Origin: Euonymus europaeus
Lineage: Eukaryota; Streptophyta; Magnoliopsida; Celastrales; Celastraceae
Direction of reading: 5' to 3'
DNA: 64,000 nt
Assembly (NCBI GenBank): GCA_963580455.1
Contig: OY756965.1
Location: 20,806,902-20,870,901 of the forward strand
A program made the translations under genes and the position numbers. Under the pieces are notes generated by a model, which saw only the letters and a program-made list of their open reading frames with translations, did not search any database and was not told the DNA's origin. Shown here in pieces: positions 40,490-54,000 of the stretch (position 1 is its first letter; every line of letters starts with the position of its first letter).

Positions 40490-40665
40490 TTGCTCGACTT
40501 TTTCTCTTGATTAGTTGTTATGTGCATAGCTGCTTGATTATCACAAAAAAGAATCATATGATGTGTAGTTTTGACGTTTAATTCAGTCAGTAATCCGTCT
40601 AAGCTAGTTCATTTGAAGTGGTTGTCATTGCTCTATATTCGGCCTCAACGCGAAGGATCTGGAAA
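40490..40665 (-). mobile_element. Ty1/copia RNase H fragment, decayed
   Basis: The minus strand reads VEAEYRAMTTTSNELA, then a TAG and a frame change, then LLTELNVKTTHH and MILFCDNQAAMHI. This is the copia RNase H C-terminal region (relatives: AEAEYRAM...LFCDNQAA). Stop and frameshift show it is dead. No LTRs or other pol domains were recognised next to it. Confidence 0.75.
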
Positions 40666-42080
40666 CTGTTTTCTGTTTCTTATATTTCCATGATATCAAT
40701 GAATGCCTTAGCTTGATGCAATACCCAACAATAATCCTTGAGTAATGCTTCCTTTTACATACCTTATAATTCTATTAGCTGCTGTCATGTGTGAGTTGGT
40801 GGCATTGTTTTCCAACTGTTTGCCCGCGGGCTTGATGGTGTTGGACATGAGTTTGGACTAAAGGAACCTTAGATGGTCATGCTTGGGATAAGCGTTGAGA
40901 GGGGTTCGTGAACAAGCAAACTCTTCCGAATCCTTACTTGGCTCGAACAACTCAAGATGTTCGATGAGGTTCACGAACCTCTCCTAACACTTCCCGACAC
41001 CCTTTTTCTATACTCCTTAAAATGAGAGGTTGAGAGATATTCACTCACAAAACACTTCCCAATATCAAATAAGAGTTCAATTTTATAAACTCTCCCAACT
41101 CGACCATCATATAAGCATAGCATTAAATTCTTTTGTGGCCTAATGTATTTTATGTCCCAAATTCCAATTGAAAAATTAAAACAACGGGCCATTGGTCTTC
41201 TTTGATTTGGCATTATATTGACCTAGGCACAGGCTTGGCCCATTAACCGTGATATGCCCCATTTGCCTAAATAAATTATTTTTCCCAATTGGCCGAAAAA
41301 TCCATATTAGGAGTTTTGGGCTAAGTCCATGATCGGGCGTTATTACCAGCTACCGGAGTCCAAAAGAAGACGAAAATAATAGGACTTGAAGTGGAGAAGG
41401 AATGACTGGTCGATGTGAATGGGAGCTTCGTGATGTCGGCAACCGCCTGTAGGAGGTTGACGTGTTGGTGACACAGCTCTCACTCTAATAAATAAAAAAG
41501 TTTTTTTTTCCCTTCTTCTAGGAAGTGCTAAATTCGTCCTCAGACAGGTTTCAAAATCTTGCATACGTGTCATGTCCAGATATTGCCGCGTGTATTCCAT
41601 TTGGGGAAAACTTTTAGCCCCATGGCAAGTTACCCAATATAGTAGTTTTGGATAAGATAAATTGACACCGTCATTAAACTAATTTGATGATCAATAAAGG
41701 GAGGTGTGTCTAAGCTAGGTGAGATCGCGAGACTCAGAGGTCGAAACGAGCCTTTGTCTGAGTTGGTTGATTTGGATTTGAAACTAGAGGGTGAGGACAT
41801 GAATTGAGGTTGATTGTCGAAGAGTGAAGATGAGATTTGATCAAAATTTGGGGTGGGTCTATTGGATGGACATTGTGACTTAAAACAATGCCGTTTTATG
41901 AGAGCTATCGTAAGGTTCGGTATGAGACAGATTCTAGCGTTGTAGCTAAGTGCTGAATAATGATACCTCTCTTTTTCTTTTTCTTTTATCTATTTCCAAT
42001 CTTTTGAGCACTTGTAGGGTAGGGTTTGTTGAGACGTGGGTGGGATATTCAGGTGTTTCATTTTTATAGAGAACAAATAG

Positions 42081-42860
42081 TGTTGATGACGTTAAAAAGG
42101 TGTTAGTATCGATAAGACGATCAGTCGGTCAGACCTACAGTCCTGCAAGACTAGCAAGGTTGAAGACCCTTCCAAGGAGCCGACTTGCCGGGCAGCTGAC
42201 CAGGGTTGAAGACCTTTCCAGGGAGCCGACCAGCCAGGCAACCGAACAGGGGTGAAGACCCTTCCAGGGAGCCGACCAGCCGGGCAGTCTAGCAGCCTAC
42301 CAGCCAGGCAATCTAGCAGCTGACCAGTCAGGCAGTTCAACAATAGTTCTAGGGGTGCAGGTCCTTCCAAGGAGCTGACCAGCCAGACAGTCCTACACAA
42401 TGAACAAAGATGAGCTAAAGGCCGCACCAGAGGTAGTCCTCTGACGTTGGCGCTCCGACGCTCAAGTCAGTTCGTATTATGAAATCAGGCGAGCTCCTTG
42501 GACTAAAGCTCTCTCTTAGTCAAAGTTCAATATTAAGAAGATAATACCTGACTTTGAGAGCTTTATATAAGATTCAGAGTCATTTTTAAGGTAGGTCCCC
42601 AAATTATGGTTGGGGATTGCACTTAAATGCTTTACACCTAGGTAGGTCCTAGTGTTTTTACTATACCGAGGAGGTAACCTCAGTAAGGCATTGCTGCCCA
42701 GCTGCTTGCCTTCTCTGCTCACCGAGATGACTTTCTGGTAGGCAAGGTAGCCCTTCTCAGACATAAATGACACGTGGCGAAATTTTATTGGTGGGGTCAT
42801 TTTTGTAATATCAAGTGTAATGAACTCTATGTGTTCGGGAAAATTCCCCAAAGAAATAGG
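42081..42860. mobile_element. LTR-like block, probable solo LTR or LTR fragment
   Basis: The phrase gcgctccgacgctcaagtca (42450-42469) is one I associate with plant Ty3/gypsy LTRs. The block also holds tandem repeats upstream and a TATA-like tataag (42565-42570) downstream. No coding domain is present and no target-site duplication was found, so limits are approximate. It abuts the transporter exon remnant. Confidence 0.4.
42158..42390. repeat. 46-bp minisatellite with degenerate tail
   Basis: Units begin at 42158, 42204 and 42250 (exact 46-base spacing). Each starts ggttgaagac or gggtgaagac, continues with ccttccaaggagccgac-type sequence and then ccgggcag. The array decays into shorter cagccaggcaatctagcag-type units and a partial copy at about 42360-42390. 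Confidence 0.8.
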
Positions 42861-42897
42861 AATCAATTGTGTGTGCTTGAATGAAGGTACGACTTAC

Positions 42898-43100
42898 TTG
42901 TAACTCTATGGCCATTGTTGTGAAGTATAAGTCCTGGAAGGAGAACCCAAACCACTTTCAACCTCTTCTTCGTCACTGGTGTTCCCACAACTGCTACCAA
43001 CACTACCCATCTCAAAGTTGTTTACTTCTACATCATCCACACCACTCTCCAAGAAAAGCTCGCTTTCACTCTCCTTGTAACTGCTCTTCTCTGCTGCCAT
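42898..43100 (-). pseudogene. Apparent first-exon remnant of an AVT1-type amino-acid transporter
   Basis: The minus strand reads from ATG (43100): MAAEKSSYKESESELFLESG, an acidic Ser/Glu-rich region, then PSRTYTSQQWP, TAG (42906-42908), and SY before a strong GTAAGT donor (42897). Plant vacuolar AVT1 amino-acid/auxin-permease transporters begin with an acidic tail followed by WPQSYRQS, so this looks like exon 1 with Gln changed to stop (CAG to TAG). I found no downstream transporter exons in the window: past the donor comes the LTR-like block. In Arabidopsis an AVT1 gene lies between SIB2 and PIP5K5 (from memory), exactly this place. The alternative is a small independent 64-residue acidic protein; I favour the relic reading only moderately. 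Confidence 0.45.
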
Positions 43101-45027
43101 GTCTCCTAACTCCCACCTCAAACAAAAGACCAACCAAAACACAAAAACCTTAAACCCCTGAAATCCTATATATGCGTGTGTGCAGAGATACCAAAGAAAA
43201 ATGTAAAAAAAGTAGAAAAACCCGGTAATTAAAGTGTGTGATTTTACAAGAATCGAAGTGCTTTTATCGGAATCGGTTAGACTGGTTTTGATTTGATTCT
43301 CTTGTTTTTTTATGGAGCACGATTTGCTAGTGTGTGAAGTAGAACAATGATTTGCTTACACATCTCCACATGTTTCATGGAAAAGCTGCCTTGTGGATCT
43401 TATTATCCTTTTTGTCTTCATGTCAACAAAACGTTTATTGCAGTCAACTCACTCTGCACTGCAGTGTTATTAGGGATCAGAAGAGGTCGGATATTTTTCC
43501 AATTAAGGAATAATACAAATGTTTTTATTTAAGGTCTTTTATGTCAAAATCGTTCTAAAAATCATTTAAATTTCTAAAATTGGAACTGTGACATACTTGT
43601 TTATCCTCGGGTACTCATTTATTGTTGTTTATTTATTTTTAAAATTTTCATGCATGTTCTCTTAGGAAGCATCTATAAAAAAAAAAAAAAAAAATTAGTG
43701 ACTAAGTGCTTCAATTCTTTTATACAAGTTAATGATTCGAATACTTTTACTGCTAACATACTCACTAATCTCTTTCAAAACATAATTATAATTAAGGATA
43801 GAGTCGGATTTGAGAAGGTTTCAATTAGGATACCCTAACCATTTATTAATCGATTCGATTGGGTACCTTAAACTCGACATCAAAAACCAAAATCGACCCG
43901 AAACTGTTATGAGTTTGAAAATGAAAACTAAAACAATTTCCAAACCCTATATGATTGGTTATCAAATTTCAAACGGACCGGATACCCTACGTATAGTGTA
44001 GGGATTGATTTTTTTTCCTCCCATCCCTAGTTATTATTTTTGTAATCTTGTTTTTTTGTCTTTTGCTTTGATTTCTAAAATAAAGATTATGAATTCAATA
44101 TTTATTTTCGTGTATATGAAAAAAATATTTAGGCTAACCACAATTGACTTGCACATTTCTTTTTCTTCTTTGACACATAAAAGGGTGGACAAAAAAATCA
44201 TTGTAACTTTGTAATAACCACTGGGTAGTCTCGGATATATGACTTTACTATATAGAGGGAAAATAACAAGAAGAATGGAAATAGACGTATTTTTCCAGTA
44301 TATTACCTAATGCAACGAATCCATATAGGAAAGATTGCAATTACATCACATAAAAAATATGTACAAATAATATTTTTGCACTAATTTTGGATGCAAATTC
44401 TTGACATTCCTTGAGCAAGTCATCTTCTCTATCACACGCATAATTGTATATGATTTATAAGTAATTGTTCTCAAATTTATTTATAACATTCTATGGAAAT
44501 ATTGGATGCAATGAATATATCATTATTTTTTAATTAGTTTTTGAAGAAAAACATGTCTATATTTGGAAAGTAAGACTGAAAATAGCAAATATGGTCCAAG
44601 GTTGCTCGTGTCCCTACAAATGTCGCGGCGTTCAGAGGTTGTAGGAGAAGAAAAAGTCATGATCTTTGAATCCAACAAGAGAGGAAAAACACAGGAGGAG
44701 AAAATGATGCTTTGTTGCCACACTCATCAAAATCTGTCACAACCATATCAAAATTATTTGAATAAAGAAAAAAGGACAAGATTTTGAGAGCAACTAACAA
44801 CTTTGTTAATGAAAAATGCTTTCATTTGTTCATTTGCTCTTCTTGCTCCCCAAACACAAACTGTAGAGAGACATGCACTGCAAAGTCATTTCCTTTCTTG
44901 CATGTTATTGATTCCTCTAGTTTTCCATTGATTTTAAACACATTTTCTCAATCTGGGTATCCATGATTTTTGTCAAAATCTCTTTCTCCCAATCCTATTC
45001 TGTCTTGGTATTCGACGAAACTCCACA
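43101..45027. other. 1.9-kb intergenic region, no gene recognised
   Basis: Promoter side of both the transporter remnant (minus) and the PIP5K gene (plus). It holds a poly-A run (43678-43694) and AT-rich DNA. Open frames such as 44563-44787 show no known motif. Confidence 0.35.
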
Positions 45028-48000
45028 ATGAGCAAAGAACAGAGCGGAGTGATAAAGGCATGGGAGGCCACAATACGCAGAACTCAAGCTGCAAAGAAGC
45101 GAGCGAATAGCATATTCGGCTCAATTTCAATTGCACACGCAGACGATGAAAACGAAGAAGGCAATGACAATAGTGGTACAACCAAATTGGAACCCTGTCA
45201 TACAGAGAAAATACTCCCAAATGGGGATTACTACACAGGCCAATGGTATGTCAACTTCCCGAATGGACAAGGTAAGTATTTGTGGACAGATGGGTGTATG
45301 TATGTAGGAGAATGGCAGAAGGGGAAGACAATGGGGAAAGGGAGGTTTAGCTGGCCAGGTGGAGCAACATATGAAGGGGAGTTCAAGAGTGGGTATATGG
45401 ATGGGATAGGGACCTATACTGGATCAAATGGGGACACTTATAGAGGACAATGGGTGATGAATTTGAAGCATGGACATGGTGTGAAGAGTTACACCAATGG
45501 TGATTGGTATGATGGGTTATGGAGAAGAGGGTTGCAAGAAGGGCAAGGGAGATATCAATGGAAGGATGGGAATTACTATATGGGTGATTGGAAAAATGGT
45601 GTCATTTGTGGGAAAGGATACTTTGTATGGACTAATGGGAATACATATGATGGATATTGGGAAGATGGTGTGCCTAAAGGTCAAGGGACTTTCAAGTGGC
45701 CTGATGGGAGTTTCTATGTGGGGAATTGGAGTAAGGATCCTAGTGAACAAAATGGGACTTGTTACCCTTCTGGGTCATCCTTGGAGGATAATATTGAATG
45801 GGATCCTCAAGATGTGTACAATGTGTATTTGGCAGATTGTGTTGTGTGTCCAGGAGAGAAAGTTTTGATATTGCCATCGCAGAAGAAACTAGCAGTGTGG
45901 AATTCATCAAAGGGTGAGGATAAGCTCAGGAGGATGTCTGTTGATGGGAGGGTAAGTGTTGGGGTAGAGAGGACGTTTGACAAAATGAATATATGGGAGG
46001 GTGATCATGGTGGTGATAGTAATTTTGATAGTGGTAGTGATAATGGGAATAAAAGAGATTTGAGGGATAATGATTTGTTGGGATTATATGGTGATCAGGA
46101 TCAAGGAAGTAGTAGTCCACTTCCAGGGAGCATTCCACTAAGAGTACCAAAAATAGTGAAAAGGCAAGGAGAGACAATATGCAAAGGGCATAAGAATTAT
46201 GAGCTTATGCTTAATTTACAACTAGGAATCAGGTAAATGTTGTTTCTTTGAGATTGTATAGTTTGTTGGCACATTTCATCGTGCACATTGGTTATCTTCA
46301 CACCATTTTAGATATAGGCATCAATCTTCTTTGCCCTTTAAATTTTGATTGCTTAATCATTTAGCAGAACCATATATTCTTATATTAGGCAAAGTTGGAC
46401 ATAAATTCTATAGATGGAATGTCCTTTATGGGAATTGCTTCATAAAGTTCAAGTTGATAATATCAATCAAGAAGAAACACCACGAGGATCTACAAAATTC
46501 CATGATTTTGCCCTGCAGATCCTTTTCCATCCTAATTAATTTATTTGGAGAAATCAGTTTCGTTGTTTTCTTTTGCAATGATTGAGTTGCTTGATTTACA
46601 TGAAACTCATTATCAGTCATAACGTGCAGACATTCTATTGGAAGACCTGCTCCCGCTGCGTCTCTTGACTTGAAGGCTTCAGCTTTTGATCCCAAGGAGA
46701 AAGTGTGGACAAGATTTCCACCAGAAGGAACCAAGTACACTCCACCCCACCAGTCATGTGAATTTAGATGGAAGGATTATTGTCCATTAGTTTTCAGGTC
46801 TTGCCTTGCATATAAATTGTGTTCAATTGTCCACTTTTATTTTTTCGTGAATGAAAACTTCACATATGATATTTGGAGAACTAAAATTACTTCACATTAC
46901 TTTTTTCTCATAAGATCATATTTTCCTTTTTCATATCATGTTATATCCTAATCGATCCAAAATAATTTTGCATTTTAATTGAAAGACCCTATGTTGCAAA
47001 TGCTGAATTACTGATTTTAGAATTTTCTATTTTTCATCTCATAAATTTCAGGACTCTAAGGAAGTTGTTCAAGGTGGACCCTGCAGATTACATGATATCA
47101 ATATGTGGGAATGATGCCCTTCGAGAACTTTCATCTCCTGGAAAAAGTGGCAGCTTCTTTTATTTGACTAATGATGATCGCTACATGATCAAGACAATGA
47201 AGAAATCAGAAGTGAAAGTGAGTCTTGTATTGCATGTTAAAAGTATTCTTTTCAAAAATCAAAACTAGTTATTAACCATTATATATGGGTTGCCTTGATG
47301 ACGACGTAATGATATAGGTGCTTATCAGGATGCTGGCAGCCTACTATAATCATGTTCGAGCCTTTGAGAACACTCTAGTAACCAAATTTTACGGGCTGCA
47401 TTGTGTTAAATTAACTGGCCCTATCCAGAAGAAGGTATGTGCTTAAGCATTGCTGCATAAATGAATCCTTGTAATCTTCAACTTGAAATTTGGCATCATC
47501 TTTTCCCTATAGTTGATTTTGAAATTTCCATAAGTTGGTACAGATCCTTTGTAAGAAATGCAATTCTTGATAAATAAGGCCTTTTAAGTTATAATTAATA
47601 TAATACATTGAATAACTAGGTACGCTTCATTATCATGGGAAATCTCTTCTGTTCAGAATATGCCATTCATAGACGGTTTGACTTGAAAGGATCATCTCTT
47701 GGCCGAATAACAGACAAGAGTGAGTTAGAGATTGAGGCAAACACTATTCTTAAAGACCTTGATCTAAATTTTATATTCAGACTAGAAAAGACATGGTTTC
47801 AAGAGTTTTGCAGGTGAAAAACCTTTTTTCATTTTGTTCATTGGTCTTAATGTCGAATGCAGGCATTGATAATTTCTGTCATTGTCTCGTAGGCAAGTAG
47901 ATAGGGATTGCGAATTATTAGAACAGGAGAGAATAATGGATTATAGTCTTCTGGTTGGTCTTCATTTTAGAGAATCATCAGCTAGTGGAGACCTTATTCC

Positions 48001-48678
48001 TTCCGAAGGTCAGTCTCCTGGTTACTATCCTTTTTTAGTCTCTATGAACCAAATCTTCATCCCAGCTTTATGTTTTGCTCAGCTTGTTTTTTTTTTCCTT
48101 GTAGTTGAGCCTGAGAGTGAAGGAGCGCCACGGCTTTCTAGAGCAGACATGGATCAACTTCTTCTGGATCCGAGCAGGTAATTATTTTTTTCTCCATTAA
48201 ACCATTTCCAAGTTATACCTAGTTTGAATTACTACAAAGAATTTAAGTCGAATGAACAAAAATGGAGGTGGAACTATTGAAGACTTGCACTAACTTCAAA
48301 AATAAATGCATTATGAATGTTTAAAAGAGAAACAAAGTATTTCTCTTTGACATTAGTCACACAATTGGGTATTGTAGTTGGACACGGATAAGATTGGGAG
48401 TGAACATGCCAGTTCGAGCAGAAAGAACTATAAGAAGAAACGATTGTGAAGTCCAGCTTGTAGGAGAACCCACTGGGGAGTACTATGATGTCATAATGTT
48501 CTTTGGTATCATTGATATTCTTCAAGACTATGATATCAGCAAGAAGCTAGAGCATGCTTACAAGTCCATCCAGTATGATCCAACTTCCATATCCGCAGTT
48601 GATCCGAAACAATACTCGAAACGCTTTCGAGAATTTTTATTCAAAGTATTTTCTGAAGATAATTGTAGTCCAACATAA
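45028..48678 (+). CDS. Phosphatidylinositol 4-phosphate 5-kinase, MORN type (PIP5K4/5/6-like)
   Basis: Eight exons: 45028-46232, 46630-46797, 47052-47217, 47318-47434, 47620-47813, 47893-48008, 48105-48177 and 48378-48678. Total 2340 nt, 779 residues, all phases closing. After a basic N-terminus ([20 protein letters not shown]) come about eight MORN repeats at roughly residues 70-245 (YTGQW, YVGEW, YEGEF, YRGQW, YDGLW, YMGDW, YDGYW, YVGNW spaced by 23). The kinase domain starts around residue 390. Visible are [20 protein letters not shown] (ATP-binding region with catalytic Lys), [20 protein letters not shown] and [13 protein letters not shown]-terminal [19 protein letters not shown] and the [11 protein letters not shown] segment form the substrate-specifying region. 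The enzyme makes PI(4,5)P2 at the plasma membrane. MORN repeats regulate membrane binding. Position fits the Arabidopsis PIP5K5 (At2g41210) locus. Confidence 0.93.
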
Positions 48679-51057
48679 CAATATTTTCCTTTCAAGGTTT
48701 CACTATCGAAAATGAATTAAAGATGCAGTAGCCTGGAGCATTGGATGCATACTCCAGATTCTTGAATTTTCATTAGAACATCTTTTTTTTTTCGAATTCA
48801 ATTATTTTCCAGGAAATATAGGAAGTTTCCTGGATTTTTTTGCCCTTTTTTGTTCACATGGAACTATGTATATATATATATATATGTATGTATATATATA
48901 TATTTGATGTTACATGACCATAATGAAATAATATGATTTGTTGATTAAAGAATGTACTCTTTGTTTGGAAGTCTCCTGAAAAAATATTTCAGATGTTCAC
49001 TCTCATCGTATACGATGGATCGAACCGATGACTTTAACATAAGCACATAGGAATGCAACACTTGGTCAAAGTTCAATAATAGGACATATTATTTTTAGAT
49101 TTCGTCAATGTTTAAATTAGACTTTGTGCATATTCCGAGATTTTGTCAGAAAATATGATTAAAATGTTTGAGTGGTTTGATTTTCGTCCCAGGAATATTG
49201 TGTCCGGGGAGGTTCAAACTAGTGCTCTCATCTCTTTGGAAATCTAAAATGTATTTGGAATTATTTTTTTCACTTTTAAAATTAACTTTGAGTATAATTT
49301 TTAGAAATAATTTTTAGGAATAAAAATTAGTAAAAAATTCATTTGATTGGTGTTATTTTATTACGTTTTCAGAAACTCAAAACATGATTTAAAATTGAAA
49401 TTTAATTGAAATTCAGTCAAATTAAAATGAAATTAAGCAGAATTAAATTCAAATTCAACTTCTAGTGGATGTAAAACAACTTGTGCCAGTCCGTTTGGGC
49501 CCGAGCCTGACACGACATATTTACTTTCGGCCCAATCCACGAATGATGTCAACGTGTCGATCTTGGCCGACGGGGTGCGGCTTGTTTGAACTACATCTGC
49601 TTCCAACGAATTTCGTCCAGTGAGAGATGATGATATTACAAAAAGCTGTTACTATTTTGAACGTATGACACGAGTTCATCTAATCTAATCTAAAAAAGGA
49701 CAAGTCGAATAAAAAAAGGAAAGAAACTCATCAAAAAAGGAAAGAAACTCATCAACGACTTCATCACCCACGCGTCAAAGCACGCTAATCCAAATTTCCC
49801 TTTCAATTGCACCGAGCCCTAGATCTTCATCGATCTCTCCGACTCTCTCTCATGCTCTCCCCTTTCTCGCCGTTCTTCGGGATTCGCGATTCCACCGCTG
49901 GATCCTCGCCGATCTGATTGGTTACAGGTATCTTTCTTCTTCTTCTTTTTCTCTTTTTCGAATTTGCATTTTTTTTGGGTGGGGTTTATTGGGATTTTGG
50001 GGTTCTGTTTTGGTGCTATTGATTATATTCTGATTGCTTGCACTGCTGTTTTCTGATCGTTCTGAGCTTTTCCTTGAGCTCGTTGACTCTAATTTTCACG
50101 AGTGGGGTTCGGTAATGTTGAATTCGATTTTTTTTATGCACCTAATGTTTGTCATATGCATAGTCATTCATGATCTAAAGTTAGGAGTTGATGTTTTTGG
50201 TGATGCTAGAAAGTTCATCGAGTACTGTTTATATGGAGTGTCTTCATAACAAAAAAAGGAGGAACTTCTCGTGGTGGTGTCTCTGTTGTTGTAGGTGCAT
50301 GGTCGTACCTTATATTGAATTAATTGATGGAGTTGTGTTGGTTCAGTAGTAGTCTGATATTTGGTTTGATTTTGGAACCCCATAAAATATGGCTATGGAG
50401 AACTATAATTATGTGTCAAGCTCTCTGTTTTTACTAGTATTTTTATTGATGTTTGGACATTATGAGATAGAAGCATTATTTTTGTGCTCTCCTTATATGT
50501 CAGTACATAGATGTACTCTCTAACAGGCAAGCATGTGGTCTAATAGTAGAGTTGCAGCAGTGCAACCTAGAGGTTAATGTGCAATAGGGAGTTGTTTACA
50601 TTTACCGTATATGCACTCTATAATACATGCCACATTATAAATCTTAAAACGTGGCTCTCTCTCTTTTCACTTAGACGGAAGAGGTTGAGATTTCAATTTG
50701 GAAACATATGCCCCTTGGGAAGATGTTGTAACTTGTAAGTGCTGTTGCTCGGACTGTTATGAGAAATTATCTGTTGATGTGCTTATGAGTACATTCTTAA
50801 GCACATGACGACTGCAATTCTAATCCAGTGATATACTTGCTTATAAATACCATAAATTGGTTTGAACTTCTCCACTTATCTACATAGGTTTTTTGTTGAA
50901 TGCTTCATACTGTCACAATATAATTGCATTGCATCTCATTTTATTTAAGCATGCAAGAACAATAGGCGGGCTTATGCTCTGCAGTTGTATTACAGGTCAA
51001 ATGCTCCATATCGCAACCAAAACTAATGGAGGAACTTGAAGAATTGTATTTCTGTAG
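48679..51057. other. PIP5K 3' flank and SMG7 promoter/5' UTR
   Basis: The left part holds the PIP5K 3' UTR, an AT microsatellite (48868-48903) and AT-rich DNA. SMG7 transcription probably starts near 49800-49860 (CT-rich leader). A leader exon seems to end in GGTTACAG at 49927 before GTATCT. The next exon starts after TTACAG at 50995 (or after CTGTAG at 51057), giving a 5'-UTR intron of about 1.07 kb. These UTR junctions are inferred from splice motifs only. Confidence 0.45.
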
Positions 51058-54000
51058 ATGATGAAGATAATGATGGATAATTCACCAGATCTTTCGTCAA
51101 GAGAGCGTGCTCAACGCCTTTACAACAAGGTATTTAGATATGAGATATCTGTGCTTCAATGTTTTGGTTTATATGTGCTGTTCTATGTTACACTAAATCA
51201 TGTATTCAGTAGTTGCTGGTAAGACACTTTCAGCAAGCCTTAAAATGTGTTCTATATGTTGGAAACTTCAAATCTATTAATTGTGACTGCCTTATCTGTA
51301 CAAGGTATGTGGACAGAAGTATATATTTCCATATTTGGCATTAGTGTGTAGATTATTAGTTTCTTTTCCCATTTTATTTTAATTTTATTCAGATATGGTC
51401 TCTCTCACCTTCAATGTGAATGTTAAAAGGTCAATGAAATGAAATTGCGCCTTCTCTTCTATATTATAAAGGGAAAAAACAACTAAAAGAGAAAATAAAT
51501 TATTCTTTTTTACTCTCTTTAGAATGTTGAGTTGGAGAGTAAGCGTCGAAGGTCTGCCCAGGCTAGAATTCCATCAGATCCTAATGCCTGGCAACAGATG
51601 CGAGAAAATAATGAAGCAATTATCCTTGAAGATCATGCCTTTTCTGAACAGCATGAAATAGAGTATGCTTTGTGGCAGTTGCATTACCGCCGGATTGAGG
51701 AGCTACGAGGACACTACAATGCTGCTCTTGCTCCAACTGGTTCAGCCACATCTCAGAGCGGGAAAGTTTCCGCCCGACCTGAGCGAATTGCAAAAATTCG
51801 TTCCCAGTTTAAGAACTTTCTTTCTGAAGCAACAGGATTTTATCATGATCTTATGCTCAAAATCAGAGCAAAGTATGGTCTACCTCTGGGATATTTCTCG
51901 GATGATCCAGAGACTCAAATTGTTCTCTCGAAAGATGGAAAGAAATCCACCCAGACACAGAAAGGGCTTGTTTCTTGTTACCGTTGTCTAATTTACTTGG
52001 GCGATCTTTCGCGTTATAAAGCCCTATATGGGCAAGGTGATTCAAAGACTAGAGATTTTGCAGCAGCATCAAGTTACTATATGCAAGCTTGCTCACTTTG
52101 GCCTTTAAGCGGCAATCCTCATCACCAGGTTTTCTATTTGACTCATAATTGATGATCTTGCTTAACCTGTTCGGTATTCATCTGGCCTTCCTATTATATT
52201 TATTCGATTTGGTTACTGTCAACTCATCTGTTACTTATCATCAGCTTGCGATAGTGGCTTCTTATTCTGGGGATGAATTGTTGGCAATATATCGCTACTT
52301 CCGGAGTTTGGCTGTTGATAACCCATTTTCAACTGCTAGGGATAACTTAATTGTCGCATTTGAAAAGGTAATTGTTCTTCAATAGTAATAACATACCGAT
52401 TAACTCTTGATTTTCATATGCCTTTTGCCACTATTCATGGTTTTTATTTGAGCAGTTAGTACTCCTGAAATTTATTTTGCGGAGCAGTTTGGTATGAGAT
52501 AAAATATGGTCTTTACATGATGTTCATATGACATTATGTTGTGCATTTTTAATAGAATCGTCAGAGCTTTTCCCTGCTTTTGGGTGATGCCAACGGTACA
52601 TCAATGAAGAGTGCACCAACGCAAAGGAATGTGAAAGAAAGAGGAAAATTTTGGGCAACAACCTTGAAAGATAGTAAAGTGGAAGCTGGTACTGTGAAGG
52701 AAAATTCGTCTCCTACACCTAAAGATGTTAAAGCTTTCAGCATTCGGTTTGTGCGACTAAATGGCATCCTCTTTACACGCACAAGGTACCTCACTTTGAC
52801 ATTTAAATTTGGTCAATATCTCGGAGGCATGGTCATTTTTTTACCATATTAATTTTTTTTCCCCCAGCTTGGAGACTTTTGGGGAAGTATTCTCTACGGT
52901 TAGAGGTGATTTGATTGAGCTCCTCTCATCAGGGCCTGAAGAAAACTACAAATTTGGTTCTTGTGCTGCAGATGTAGGAGCTCTCATTGTTAGGCTTATA
53001 GCTATTCTCATATTCACAGTGCATAATATGAGTCAAGAAGTTGAGAATCAATCCTATGCTGACATTTTACAACGTTCAGTTCTACTTAAGAATGCTTTTA
53101 CTTCCGTCTTTGAGTTTACAGGGCTCATTGTCAAGAGATGTCTACAACTGCTTAATGCTTCTGAAAGCTCGCTATTGCCTGGTGTGCTGATATTTATGGA
53201 GTGGTTAGCATGTCATCCAGATGTTGCAGCTGGAAGTGAAGTAGAGGAAAAGCAAGCTGCTGCACGATCATTGTTTTGGAACAACTGTGTCATACTTATG
53301 AATAAGCTTTTGTCCAATACAGTCATTTCAATTGAGGAGGACAGCGACGAAACATCTTTTTTCAACATGAGCAGATATGATGAGGATGACAGTGCGAGTC
53401 GGCTTGCATTATGGGAGGACTTTGAGTTAAGAGGATTCCTTCCCCTTGCTCCTGCTCAATCAATTCTTGATTTTTCAAGGAAGCAATCCCTTGGAAGTGA
53501 TGGTATTGGAAAGGAAAAGAGATCTCGTCTTCAGAGGATTATTTCAGCTGGAAAGGCTCTAGCAAGTGTTGTTAAGGTTGGGCAGCAAAGCATGTACTTT
53601 GATTCAAGGAGTAAGAAATTTTATGTTGGTGTTGAACCTGAAATAGCTGATTATGAGCTGATTGATTCTTTTGAAGCTCCTGTTTCAAATGGTTTGATGG
53701 AAGAACATTCAGGTAAGCAGGAAATGGGTTTGGGACTTCTAGAGTCAAAGTCGCAGTTACACCTAGATGGAGAAGAAGAGGATGAAGTCATTGTTTTCAA
53801 ACCCACTTTGTCAATGCCTTCTGAGATTCTCGAGCATTCTTCTAACGCTTCACATGGTGATATAGGAAGTTCTTTTGGTGCCATTGCAGGCCCCCATAAT
53901 GGTAGTTTCGTGAGGAATGCTTTTGATGCAAATGGGTGGCCAACTACATCTCGTTCTACCATTCCATTGCCTTTGCAACCAATCCAACCTAGTACTTCAA

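Larger units (their letters stand above)
38404..42897. other. 4.5-kb repeat-rich intergenic region
   Basis: The first ~250 bases are VQ gene leader and promoter. Beyond that I see a copia RNase H relic (40490-40665), unassigned repetitive-looking DNA (40840-41640), and an LTR-like block (42081-42860) with a 46-bp minisatellite. No intact gene seen. Confidence 0.4.

Noticed and set aside
40840..41640. A second LTR pairing with the 42.1-42.9 kb block
   Set aside because: I saw no shared long sequence between the two regions, so they cannot be called an LTR pair.
45497..45868. 123-residue open frame over the PIP5K MORN repeats
   Set aside because: Shadow created by the repetitive MORN codons; the real frame holds YxGxW repeats and joins the kinase exons.
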